This document shows positions 31,213 to 42,365 of a stretch of 64,000 nucleotides of DNA, one piece after another. The stretch is from the NCBI GenBank assembly GCA_008973525.1, contig WACJ01000524.1, positions 62,001 to 126,000 of the forward strand. Direction: 5' to 3'. The position numbers and the translations under genes are program-made. The number at the start of each line of letters is the position of its first letter. Within the stretch, counting starts at the first letter, position 1. Origin of the DNA: Stenopsyche tienmushanensis. Taxonomy: Eukaryota > Arthropoda > Insecta > Trichoptera > Stenopsychidae. Under the pieces are notes generated by a model, which was not told the DNA's origin, did no database searches, and saw only the letters and a list, made by a program, of their open reading frames with translations.

Positions 31213-34200
31213 TTTGATAATTTGTTTTGATTGATCAGTGATGTAATGATATCGAATTAATGATGAATATTTAGTTATATTATTTTTATTTAGATTTAAA
31301 TGATAAAAAATTTATAAATCTTAAAATCGGTTGTTAAATCATAATGCAAGCTACGTTTTTATTAGAATCATGGACTATTTTTTTGTGATTTGAAATCTCT
31401 GAAAATATATAGAAACTCTTTAAAAATAGCAAATACAATAAACATGTATTTAGCAATTAGGAATGCTTTTTACAATTTGAAAATATTATCTATTTATCCG
31501 GTAACCAAAATAATTTCAATGTAAAATTAGCTGTTAATACAAACAAGAGCAAAAATTCGATCTGCATAAAATTCTTGAAATCAGTGTATGCCAGGTTTTT
31601 TTGCCTCATTAGTTTAAGTAGAATCTTAATATATTTACATAAATACTATCAATTAAATACAAGTAGAACTTGGAAATAATATTATTTTACGAAATTCACT
31701 CGTTACTGAACACAGATAATTTTTTTTTTGGAAAAATTAAATCATTCTAAGATGGAACACTTCCACAGCATATGAGTGTCATCAAGGTCTCATGTTGATC
31801 TTCTCGATATATATTTTCCTAGCGGTGTTTTGTTTAGAAACAATTATCATAAATTCATCATGGTATTGTTAATAGAACGTCATTGTGCACAAGAAGGCCT
31901 CCAATGTTTAGAAGCCGAGTGGGAAGTGACTGATTTTGCTAGTTGATAAAACGACGTCGAAAAAAACTAGTCATACACCAAATGCAAATTAGTGTTTATA
32001 CCAATGATGCCATTATATATTTCGTATTTATAGTTATTTTTTAGCGTTCTCAGGAATCCGCTCTGTAATTATTAACAAGTGGCAAGGTAAAAAACATAAT
32101 AAAATAATTAAAACATCGACGAATATGGGCTTTAAAATATATTCTCTCACACACGGATGCACAAATTCTGGGACTTGGACAGCGCTAAATTAATAAATCT
32201 CGCTATAACGTCGCGTAAATGGTGATTTATTGCATTTCGTTGCGTCGCCACTCCTTTTCATTATATGAAGAACTGCCGTGAGTCAGTGCATTTTGTCACG
32301 ATCTCTTCAAATCAATGAAACACCCAAAAAAAACAGCTTACATTTATATTTTGTAAAAATCAAATGACTTGTCTTTTTGATAATGACGCAGACTTTATGT
32401 CAACTTCTGACTCAATAAACATATAAAAAAAATATTTTCATATGCCTGAATTGACTTGTTTTGAACCCTAAATAGAACGGTGTTTCGTTTTCATTCCAAC
32501 AATGACGTGTCAATAACTTTGTTATCGTTTTATCAACGTCATTGTCTTTTGGTCAATATAAGGAAACACTTTTTTGCTTTTTTAGTAAAGACGCACCTTA
32601 AATTATAGTCACCCTCCAAATTGTATGAATCAAATGTCATGACTAAAGCTCAATCGAATACAGAGCAAAAAGTTTTGGAAGAACGTCTGCGACCAATGCG
32701 TTGTTATGCCGGAAAGCTCGCGTTCAAAAAATTACGGATATAACAGGAAAATCACTTCCTGTATATTTGTGAAAGCTTTTCGTGTCGTTAAAGGGCGACA
32801 GGGTGGGAAATATTACGTGATTAAACGGACCGATCGCGTTTAATCTCCTTACAGAAGTACGTATCGCAATCGTTGGGCAAACATCAAGACAAAGCTTTCA
32901 CCCTAATAAAAGAGACGAAACCTATACATGGATACCCAACCTTTTTTTGCGTACTATATTAACCAACGCTAAACACTAATCAAACATATTTCGTCAAACA
33001 GTCTTTTAATTAAATACATTATTAATTTGTAAATTCACTATAGTTCTTAAAAACCATATTTTTTCAATAAATATACCTTTTTAGTTTAGAAACACACAAT
33101 TTTTTTCTAAAATGTAGTCACCTACTAGGTGTCAAAATAACAAGCTTTCAACTAAATTAAAAGACGTCCTTCTCATAACGCTTATATTACGTGTTCATAT
33201 CGAAACCAGTACTTAAGGCTAATACTCCAAACGATCATGCAACCTTCCTTATATACAATCTTGCCACGCTATCTAGGACGCACCCCTATGCATTTATAAA
33301 GAATATTTAAATCTTTGATATTAATAAAAGTATTAAATAAGGTTTTTTAATATAATTATTTTTTATTAAGTTTACGGAATAAAATCACCATATCGGCAAT
33401 TTTGAAAGATCGGAAGTTTTGAAGTAAATATTTCTGATCTTAAGGAAATACTAAAATAATTTACAAAGTTAGGCAGGGCTAATTATGAATAATTTATACA
33501 ACAATAGCAAATCAGTTCAAAACAAAGATAATTTTGTTAATCATTTATAAATCCTCTCTTACTTAAAAAAAAAATATATTTCAATAAGCTCATTCTGACT
33601 TAACCATATGTGGGAAATAATGAAACCCCACATATTTGAAATCCTTGATTCCTAGAAAACGTTTCTTATGGAGGTCGCCTATTTCCGATTATGAGAAACA
33701 TGGATTTGTTTTTATAGACCAATATGTTTTTCATATAAACTTTATAGATACAATATAACTTTATACATACAATGATTAAAATACATTTATTTTTTATTAT
33801 TAAAAAAATGCAGACTTATAGTGAAAAAATCACAACACGTAAAACATCTTCTGAGAAAATTCCTAATTTCAAAATCAGAATGTAAAGCAGATGAAACTGG
33901 TATTGTAAAATATATAAATAAACAGCTCTATTTTTAAAATATTATTGCTATTCTGCAGCTTATGTTTATTTTATGAAAAAAGTCTTAGTAATTATATACT
34001 GTTTATATAACTCTAGCAAGTTTTAAGTATACCTATACTACGGTTAGGAAAAGCTTAACCAACCATAATGTCGATGTTACTAATTATTTGAAACAAATAT
34101 TAAGATTTTTACTATTCCGGATTGACGCAAGCTTTTTTTAGTAGCTAAAACTATTAAGCTCATATAATGCATTAAACATTAAAATGCTACTTAAATTTAG

Positions 34201-34943
34201 ATCTTAGGCCCTGTATAAATACAGGCCGCCTTCAGTTCACCAATTCGGTCTATGAAATCGCTCTTCACGTAACAATCGCTATTAAAAAAGCTCAAAAGAC
34301 CCATTTTGGAATTCCGCCACAGCCATAAATCATCGGAAACGCCACATTCTACCGAAAAGATGATTCTTTTTTCATTGGAGGCCGGCTCTAATCTGTTGTC
34401 GTTGAGCTCGCACGGTAATATCCTCTCCTTGGTCCATCAAATTAAGGTCCCACTTGCAGCCATGGCCGGCGACCCCTATCATTATTTCCGTCTCGTACTC
34501 TTTGATTGATGGCCTTTTTTACCCGAAAAATAACCATAGACCATCGTGGCCGAAAAAACATAAGTGATACTTTCGTCATTATAAATCTAAAGTTAATCGT
34601 GCGCCCGGTAAGCTACGAGGAGCGTTCTAATCACACGTGCTAATTTGCTCCGCTCCGGCGCTCATTAACAATTCAATTTAGACTTTGAATGAAAGAAAGT
34701 ACACTGTATTATGTAAAATAGGATCTTGATTGACTTTTTGAAGGAAAGCTGATGATCTGTAGCAGTGTTTCACTCATCATTACGTTCTGAATTGAAATTT
34801 CGCAACATAAATATGGCCATTTCAATGTGTGAAAATCAAGCATATATTTTAAATTCCTTTGGTAATCCTTGATGGTCGAGATAAAAATAAAGAATAATTT
34901 AAATTAGTAATCAAAAACAAATAAATGTATATAAGCATCATCC
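31213..34943. other. AT-rich DNA without a recognisable gene
   Basis: About 3.7 kb with no supported gene. Less AT-rich patches at 32590-32960 and 34195-34680 (CGTGCGCCCGGTAAGC, GCTCCGCTCCGGCGCTC) are unrepeated and could be regulatory. Confidence 0.4.
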
Positions 34944-35031
34944 TAACACATCACTCAATAAGTTCGTAGGATTTTTTTCGTTTGGCGTGATTTTTTGCAT
35001 TTAAAAAAAAAACTTATTGAATGATGTGTTA
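34944..35031. mobile_element. 88-bp hairpin MITE with mariner-type ends
   Basis: The left arm TAACACATCACTCAATAAGT (34944-34963) and the complement of the right arm (35011-35031) agree over 21 bp with one mismatch. After the left arm comes TCGTAGGA, exactly as at the mariner remnant at 1231. The loop is AT-rich and has no coding capacity. It is therefore a small non-autonomous derivative of that mariner family. Confidence 0.75.
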
Positions 35032-35479
35032 AAATACATTTTGAAACACGAAAATTTGATCACCAGGTAGTTCAAAGTCAGTAGATCTCCAGAGTTTTAT
35101 TATCAAAATGAATAGTTAAAAATAATATGCCTGTATATGAAATTGTGGGTAATCTTGTAAATGCTTCTTTTTTCATTATATTATTTATCTAAAATACAAA
35201 TAATTTATAGTGAAAAAATATTAAATATTAGTACATTGAATGCTTATTTTCAAATTGAATTAAATAATACATTAAATAAAGCTAATCGCTTTATTTTTTG
35301 ATAATTTCTATATTAGGAGTATACCCCATGCTATTTTTTGCATAAATTTTCAAAATATACCTGAAAGATCTTTCAATTTAGAAATATTAAATAGTAAAAA
35401 TATGCTTTCATTTTATTGATATAATAGTAAGAAATATTGGTAAAAATGCTCAAAATTTTGATATTTTGGTAAGGTTAGT
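35032..35479. other. AT-rich DNA, nothing recognised
   Basis: No feature is identified. Confidence 0.4.
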
Positions 35480-35527
35480 GCAGCCACAAACAGTCCACTG
35501 CCCCGGCAGTGGACTGTTTGTGGCTGC
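35480..35527. repeat. 48-bp near-perfect palindrome
   Basis: The left arm (35480-35502, beginning GCAGCCACAAACAGTCC) and right arm (35505-35527, ending GACTGTTTGTGGCTGC) are exact complements over 23 bp with a 2-nt centre (CC). A few more pairs follow outside if a 2-nt bulge is allowed. The right arm contains CAGTGG, a common hAT terminus. It could be a head-to-head transposon junction, a foldback element or an assembly artefact. The 2-nt loop argues against a microRNA precursor. Confidence 0.85.
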
Positions 35528-35612
35528 CCACTACCCGGCCTCCTCAATATCCATTCACAGGAAATGGTATCATACATTCACCTCCTCATTCGCTCGATAT
35601 TAAAGGTAGTAT

Positions 35613-35760
35613 AATCTTCAAGTTTCATGTAGAACGCTCATCCAGCGGGTCTCCTGAATGAACGTATTGACGAACGCTTTCGCCACTGTCTCAATAGGGA
35701 GTTTGGGAAGTTTATAAATCCTGAGTAGTTTTCTTCGGGAGACAGTGGAAAACTACTCTA
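35613..35760 (-). pseudogene. Possible Ty3/Gypsy integrase fragment with nested short inverted repeats
   Basis: On the - strand 35613-35725 stays open and reads KLPKLPIETVAKAFVNTFI then RWMSVLHET. This resembles the integrase core between the first and second catalytic aspartates (family pattern: K.AEA.P....ETVA.AFV..FI.RFG.P...HTD). The aspartates themselves are not preserved, so the assignment is weak. The same stretch holds CCACTGTCTC (35683-35692) paired with GAGACAGTGG (35739-35748), and GAGTAGTTTT (35723-35732) paired with AAAACTACTC (35749-35758). It is not derived from the intact Gypsy at 14344. Confidence 0.3.
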
Positions 35761-38700
35761 GACGACCTTTCTGATTCTACTGTAAAGGGCTTTCTGGAAT
35801 ACAAAGAGTCCAATTGCTCCTTTTCTCGCTAGGGTGTTTCCCAGGCTAGGGTGAAGACAGACGTGACGCTTAAGTGCATCTCGGATTCGCTCCTTTAATC
35901 GAATAATAATATTGAATAAGTATTAATCAACCCATAAAATAGTTTAATATAAATTAATTTCAAGTAATCAAACTAACAATGAAACCCTCTTGAATTATCC
36001 GTATACGTCGGAGACGTACCATGCCACAGTTACTTACTGTTTTTTTTGCGTAAAGCAAAAACGAGGACACTTGAACACATTTCGATTAAGTCACATTAAT
36101 TTTTGACCAATGCCATGCGCCTCTTTGCTTTTTGTCTTTAAAATTTAATTGCGACAGGCAAAAAAATACTGCTACAGAAAAATTCTTCATCGGACCAAGC
36201 ATCGTAAACAATCAAAACGGACAGAGTTTTTCTCTTTTTCCAAGAACAGAAGAGGCAATCCCCGCAAGGATTATTCCCTCGCAATGAACCTTAGTCTATA
36301 ATTTAATGATCAGTTAAGAAGTCCCATTTTAAGGGGACAATTAACTCTTGACACGGATGATTAATGGTATCCCAGAATGATGGGATTGCGGGACGTTAGG
36401 CCATTTATTTTTTTCCTACCAAACACCATCAAATTACAATTTAACAAAATGGCTAAGGTAGAATGTACAGTTGTGACTATTTCTTGTAGGTTTTTATGAT
36501 TTTTCATAATTATTACATACTTCTGCTAGATCTTTGGATTTGCAACACGCAACGCTTACACAGCAATTATGCTATTGAACAAAAAGTGTACCATTTAGTT
36601 GTAATAAATATTATTTACAAAAGCTGCATTTGTATGGAATCACTATGTCATTAATGGTCAAGGAGGCTTAAAACATTTTGTGTTGATAAAAAAAAAACTA
36701 TAATAACGCAATTAGAATCGACCTAAAAATGAGCAATTTTATGCAAAAGAGAATTATTGGAAATTACTATAAAATAGTACAAATTTGCATAGAGTTATTA
36801 TATTATAATTACAGCGATTGTTCTTTGTATAAATGCTTTTCAACATTTTATAGATAAGCATACCATCACGAAGTCTCAACATTTTTAATTAATCGTCATC
36901 TTGACAATAATAACATAACTTTTACTCTTTTGGCTGATGTGACTATCATGCACACTAAAATATAAATAATACTTGATGAATATACTAAATCTATACCAAA
37001 TAATACATTAAAATTTTACTTTCAATGAATAAAATTTAAGTGGAATATATTGATTACTTTTATGAAACTGTTCAAATTTGATATGATATAAATTGTTTTA
37101 GAGTGCACAGTAAGTATCATGCATCTTTACATCTTTATTGATGTAAATGATATTTTTTCTTCGTAAACTAATGATTGCATTTTTGTTTGATTGATTAAAG
37201 TCGTCTTCTAAAGAAGGAGTCTAATTCCACAACTTGTTTACGAATGTATGACAGTTACTTCGAACATACAGGGATAACCAAAGTTATCTATTGTCAGGGT
37301 TGTCAGCTTCCTTGAAGAGTAATTACTACTTTAACCATGGCTATAATAACCATTAAAACATCTCATTCCGAAGCACTAATTAGTTTCGAGAGGAATTGTT
37401 CCCAAACTTTTTTCTATTAAAATTGATGCGTTCAACTCACTTAGAAAAATATTTACCCCAGGTCGGTTGACCATATAATAGCCTTTTGCCTCCAGGCAGG
37501 AGTGTGTCGATTAACGAAGAATTTAACTGGGAGTTAAGACAACGCATTTATCTCGATCCCAAGGCTGTTATCATTTTTCGGAAACACTTTGACCGTAGTA
37601 ATTGTGAAAACACCCCCTTAATAAATATGGTATACCCCATTACTTGGATTTTAATTGATCGCTATTATTTCTTCGAAGCTATTACCTGAAGCTTTGCAAT
37701 TTATTTTTAAAACATGTGTTTAATCCTTTAGATAATTAGCCTTAAAATTCATTAGTAATATTTCAAAATTTACGATCAATGTTTTATAGCCATAGTTTTT
37801 CGCATGTATCTTTGATATAGTTATTATATACATTTTCTCATTTTCACTTTTTTACCCTACACTACTCATTATCGCTTCCAAGTCTTAACTATAGTACTTA
37901 AAACGTATAATATCTAGGTGTTGAGCTCTCTATCCTCAATCATAATCAAGCCATGACGTATTTATTGGCCGCCACGATATTCGAATCGCGATAAGAACTT
38001 GCCGTTATGGACTAGAGTCGCATAACTCATCGACTCATCCACAAAAGCAGCACGTAATATTTCAAAATATAAACCAGTATAGTTGTCCTGGCTTCTTGTT
38101 CTAGCTGGTGGTGATGTTTCACCACATTTATCGTCGTTTTATAACGATTACTATAATTACTGCCTTATCATGTCGCTGAGCTTTTCAAACTTTTGTTCTG
38201 CAGGACATCTAAATAACCATTGCTTTTATAATGTATGCATTCAATATGCCCGGTTTATCGATATAAAGTTATCTAAACCCTATGCAATATTGAATTCTGT
38301 CATGCATTAATTAGCGCTCCAATGATGATCAATTAAATGGGGCTTAGGGGTGAATAATCTGTAAAGACTTAAAGATTCTTTATGAATCCTGATCATATAT
38401 CGTTTGATTAACTTAAAAGCTTCAAAGCATATCTGAAAAAATAATGTTATTTAAATATTTTTTCAGTTCAAAAGCTAAATTTTGATCATTCATACGACTT
38501 CATTTTTTTCTTTATTTTATTTCTCTATTATTGTTATAATATTTCCAGATAATGTACTACATTAACTTTGCCTGAATATGTTTTCTCTCAATTACAAAAT
38601 AATGAAGAAAATGTGATTAATTTGAAAATAGGATAATCGAGTCGTTAATATTACAACTTGATAATCATGCATTAAGAATTCAAGGGGTTTCATATTATTG

Positions 38701-39180
38701 AATATTAGAGGATAACATTAAATTAAATATTTTATTTGGAATATCATAATAACTGATATCAAACCAGAAGCTTGTCATTTAAAATAACATTGTATATTTT
38801 AGAGATAAAAAGGAAAGTTCAATTCATTAGTCACACAACAATACTAGTTAACATCGCGAGCCACAGTTCAACATTAAAAATACGTGCAAATTGCGCAGTG
38901 GTCTTTATCGGACCATCGCGTTGTCGTGCCTTGCAAAACTGAATGAGCCATTCGATTTTTGCAATAAAGCAAGATTTCTAATTGCACCGTGTATGTCCAT
39001 GTCCCCGATGCATTTTTACATCAGATATGACTCTGTTCTATCTGACAAAAAGATAACCAGTCGCAAAATATGATTTTTTTCATATAAAAAATGACTTAAC
39101 GTGCCGTTGTCCTGGAGCAAATCCGTTGAGTTTCTCAAGAATGGCTATACATTCATATGTCAAACAATTGAAATATGTTA
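35761..39180. other. AT-rich DNA without a recognisable gene
   Basis: About 3.4 kb with no supported gene. Less AT-rich, unrepeated patches at 36000-36410 and 37450-37690 are candidates for regulatory or conserved noncoding DNA. Confidence 0.4.
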
Positions 39181-39248
39181 ATGAGTCGCCTTGAGGAAGC
39201 CACCGAATCTAATTTATTCACCGGTTCACCAACCCATGTCCAACTCAG
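39181..39248 (+). CDS. Candidate first coding exon (weak)
   Basis: ATG followed by 22 open codons (MSRLEEATESNLF, GSPTHVQL) running straight into a consensus splice donor, CAG|GTGAGT, with GT at 39249-39250. The composition is unlike the Phe/Ile/Asn/Lys-rich chance frames of this window and the local DNA is less AT-rich. Against it: an upstream ATG at 39141 opens a short overlapping frame, the context of the chosen ATG (TTAATGA) is not strong, and no following exon could be recognised in the 24 kb downstream. I do not recognise the protein. Confidence 0.2.
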
Positions 39249-39250
39249 GT

Positions 39251-39749
39251 GAGTCGGGCTAATTAACCACCTGTACTGTTGTATTGTTCCTGCTTTGCAA
39301 GTCAAATGCATCTTTTTGTTAGCAACAACGCAGCACAGGTTGAATTTGTGCATCCGAAGAACCTAACCGACAAATGGAGATCAGGTGACATTTGCTCAGT
39401 CGCCGAAGAACTCCGAGAATGGTAGTTAAAACAAGAACTTGTTTCATTTCATACTGTTTGCTTCAAAATATACTTGCAAAGACCATACAAATTTGCGCAA
39501 ATATTTTAAAACAGAGAAATGTTTTATTTTCGTATAATGAAATTTATGTGAACATACATTAATATGTTCTCAAAAAGATTAGTTCATCAATAGTCTATAA
39601 GCTTGTTCTGATTTTCATGCATGCATGTCTGCAGAAAAATAAAATCAGATTCAACCCTTGTCGGAGATACAATCAACAAATAATCATATACTAATTACTA
39701 ATATTAATTCATCCTAATTATCAATAAGCATTAAAGTTTCAATCGGATT
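39251..39749. other. Unassigned DNA
   Basis: Nothing recognised. It would be intron if the preceding exon is real. Confidence 0.35.
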
Positions 39750-39757
39750 CTCTATAC

Positions 39758-39962
39758 CAGTGCTTCTTAATCTTTTGAGTGAGCTGCACCCCTTCGAATC
39801 GGAAAATAGATCTCCGCACCCAATTGAAAAATGTATTTCAATTTTTTAATTTAGAAAAATACATTTTTTACGAAATATATTGTGTTGGAGGCGTCTCTCA
39901 CACCTCCAGTAATAGTTTCCCGCACCTCTGAAGGTGCGCACATTCTCAATTAAGAACCACAG
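39758..39962. mobile_element. hAT-type MITE with 8-bp target duplication
   Basis: 205 bp with inverted ends CAGTGCTTCTTAATC and (complement of the right end) CTGTGGTTCTTAATTG. It is flanked by CTCTATAC (39750-39757) and CTTTAGAC (39963-39970), 6 of 8 bases shared, and both fit the hAT duplication pattern nTnnnnAn. The interior is noncoding. Confidence 0.7.
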
Positions 39963-39970
39963 CTTTAGAC

Positions 39971-42060
39971 AGAGATTTTTTAATATTTTGTAAAAAATAA
40001 GAATAAAAATGCCCATAAAAATCCCATATTATTATTTTATATAACCATTTATAATTTAAAAAAAAAAACATGAAGATGAATGAAAATTAAAGTTGTGGAG
40101 CATAATAGAATATAATAGACCCTAGTTTTGATACGTAAGCTTTAATTTAACTTGGCTAGATACTAGCTCCTGTTTTGATATTTGATCTCGTAATTTGGTT
40201 TTAATACTTATTGAATCATTTGATTCTTCAATTTAGGGTTAATTTCATATTATAGTATGTCAAAAAATATTTAAATTGATACCAAAAATACATTTTAAAT
40301 AAAAAAAAGTATATGAAAGGACAAAGTTGAATGTTGCTAATTCATCGATTCCATATAATTTTGCTGTCAGTTCTTTATATAAATTCTTACTCAGTAGCTG
40401 AATACTCGTTTATAGTAATATTAAAAAAATAGTATCGGTGAAGTCATATTTGCAAAACTTCCGTCATGCAAAAATATTCCAGTTATGGGGGTTCGATTTT
40501 AAATCTGATTCGTATTATTTTTCCGATTCTTCGTTTCCAGCATATGATATCACTATATTGAAAGTAAATGACATCATCCTTGATCGGATTGATCGATTAT
40601 TTTATTGATCAGCGCAATTGTCTGTTGTTTATTGAGCCGCATGGCTACGAAACATAACAAAATACCACCAACCATGATCCAAGAACAAATGCAATTTGCT
40701 GTTAATGTTGTTTTGTTACGACAGACTGACCACGAACTTTGAGAGATTTTTAATCAACCAGGCAGATTTTAAGCGTTTTTAATTTCCATGACCCATTAAC
40801 CGATGCCCAGATCCTTTTCCGCAGGAAGACTACTCGGAATAAAAAAAATGTATTGAGTCGTAAAATGGTCTGTGGACACGTCCGAGTGGCGTGCGAGCAG
40901 GGGACGCATCGGTGACTGATGAATTATTCATGAAGAACTGATAATTAAGGTAATAACAGTGCCATCTTCGGAGGAAATATGAAGAAATAATTACAACACC
41001 GCGTTGGCAATGGCGTTGATATAAAAAAAGAAACGAATGCGGTGGGAAACTGATGCAAGAGATTGTACAAATGTCACTCTTTCCATGCGAATGGACATTA
41101 AAGCCCAAACGTTAGCCTCCTTTGACACTCACATACGATAGAGCTTTTTATTCTTGCAATATGCCATTTCAAAATAACATCCATAACACTGTCAAAGGCG
41201 TTTAAAAATGTAGATTCTCTGTAACTCACTACATATAGAGTTGTTGAGGATTAACTATTCATAAATTGAATCCAAAGATAAAAAATAAGTTTAAAAAACC
41301 ATTCAAAATATTTATAATCTCTTAGGGTAAAATATAAAGAATAAAATTAACAATTCAAATATGACCCCCATTTTTTTTTCCTTTTTTATCAAAGAATTTT
41401 AGCATTTTTTGTTTGTTTATTAGAATTAATCTTCAATACATATGTTTTTAAATTATTATTTTACCCACAATCATTCAATATATTGGCATTTCTGGCTCTG
41501 CTCTTTTCAGTGTTGTTCGAGCTCTTTGCTTGTCACATTAGAGATTTGAAGGGGCACAGTTAGGGATTCTAATTTCTCGATAAATTTCATTTCTCAATAA
41601 ATGAGAATTTTCATTTACATTTCTCAAATTTCTCGAGAATTCTCAAGAAATTTTGATGAACAGAAAATGCTTGCCATCTAAAGTAGAATCGGACATTGTA
41701 GATCTACTTTGGGTTAAAAATTAAATGAAATCCAAAATATTTCCACCTTTGAAATAAATAATTAACACATATCTGTTTAAGCTTAACAATACAAACAATC
41801 TATTCAACATCGTATATAAACAATCTTTCAACCGTCATAAAATATAGGTATACTCTATTGAAATTAATATCATCGGATAAGTTCTTAATTAAGGTCTTGT
41901 AACTTTCTGAGAAAGCATGAATATTTTAATTACGGAATAAATAATTTTGGGATATATCTTTCTTTCATTTTTTTTGTCATATCTAGAGCCCTAATAAACT
42001 CTTTAAAACCCAATGCATTTTGGCAGAAACGCACATATTTTATGGTATTATATTATGGAA
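39971..42060. other. AT-rich DNA without a recognisable gene
   Basis: No supported gene. 40820-41110 is less AT-rich and carries a 92-codon frame on the - strand without family motifs. 41560-41660 has overlapping imperfect repeats of TTTCTC/GAGAAT. Confidence 0.4.
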
Positions 42061-42132
42061 TTAGAGAGCAGCATGTAATCACTGGTTGGGAAGTGATATG
42101 ACGAAGGAACTCAGATGTCGAATGAAATAGAG
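42061..42132. repeat. Dispersed repeat copy B (about 72 bp)
   Basis: Second copy of the repeat at 11121-11192, same orientation. It ends exactly where the hAT-type MITE at 42133 begins, so that MITE probably inserted into it. Confidence 0.55.
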
Positions 42133-42365
42133 CAGCGTTTCTTAAACGGGATTCCGCGGACCCCTGGGGGTTCGCGAAGCTATTATCGGAAGTGGGAATA
42201 TTAAAAAAAATCAATTATCTATACTTGAACAAGATATTTTCATGACATTATTTACAGAAAACATTATAAGAAGATCTTTTTTTACCAAAAAATATTTGCT
42301 TGTTTGAAAAAGTAAGTCTCAAGAACGACATAAAATGTTGGGATGGGTTAAAAGGTTAGGATGAG
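42133..42365. mobile_element. hAT-type MITE, CAGCGTTTCTTAAA family, copy 1
   Basis: Left end CAGCGTTTCTTAAACGGGAT, then GGTTCGCGAAGCTATTATC. The interior is shared with 49807-49972: AAGCTATTA, CAAGATATTTT, then CTCAAGAA.GAC.TAAAATGTTGG. The right end is decayed. The terminus matches that of the hAT transposase remnant ending at 29071. Confidence 0.6.

Noticed and set aside
35480..35527. microRNA precursor
   Set aside because: The loop is only 2 nt and the stem is perfectly paired over 23 bp, unlike normal microRNA hairpins.
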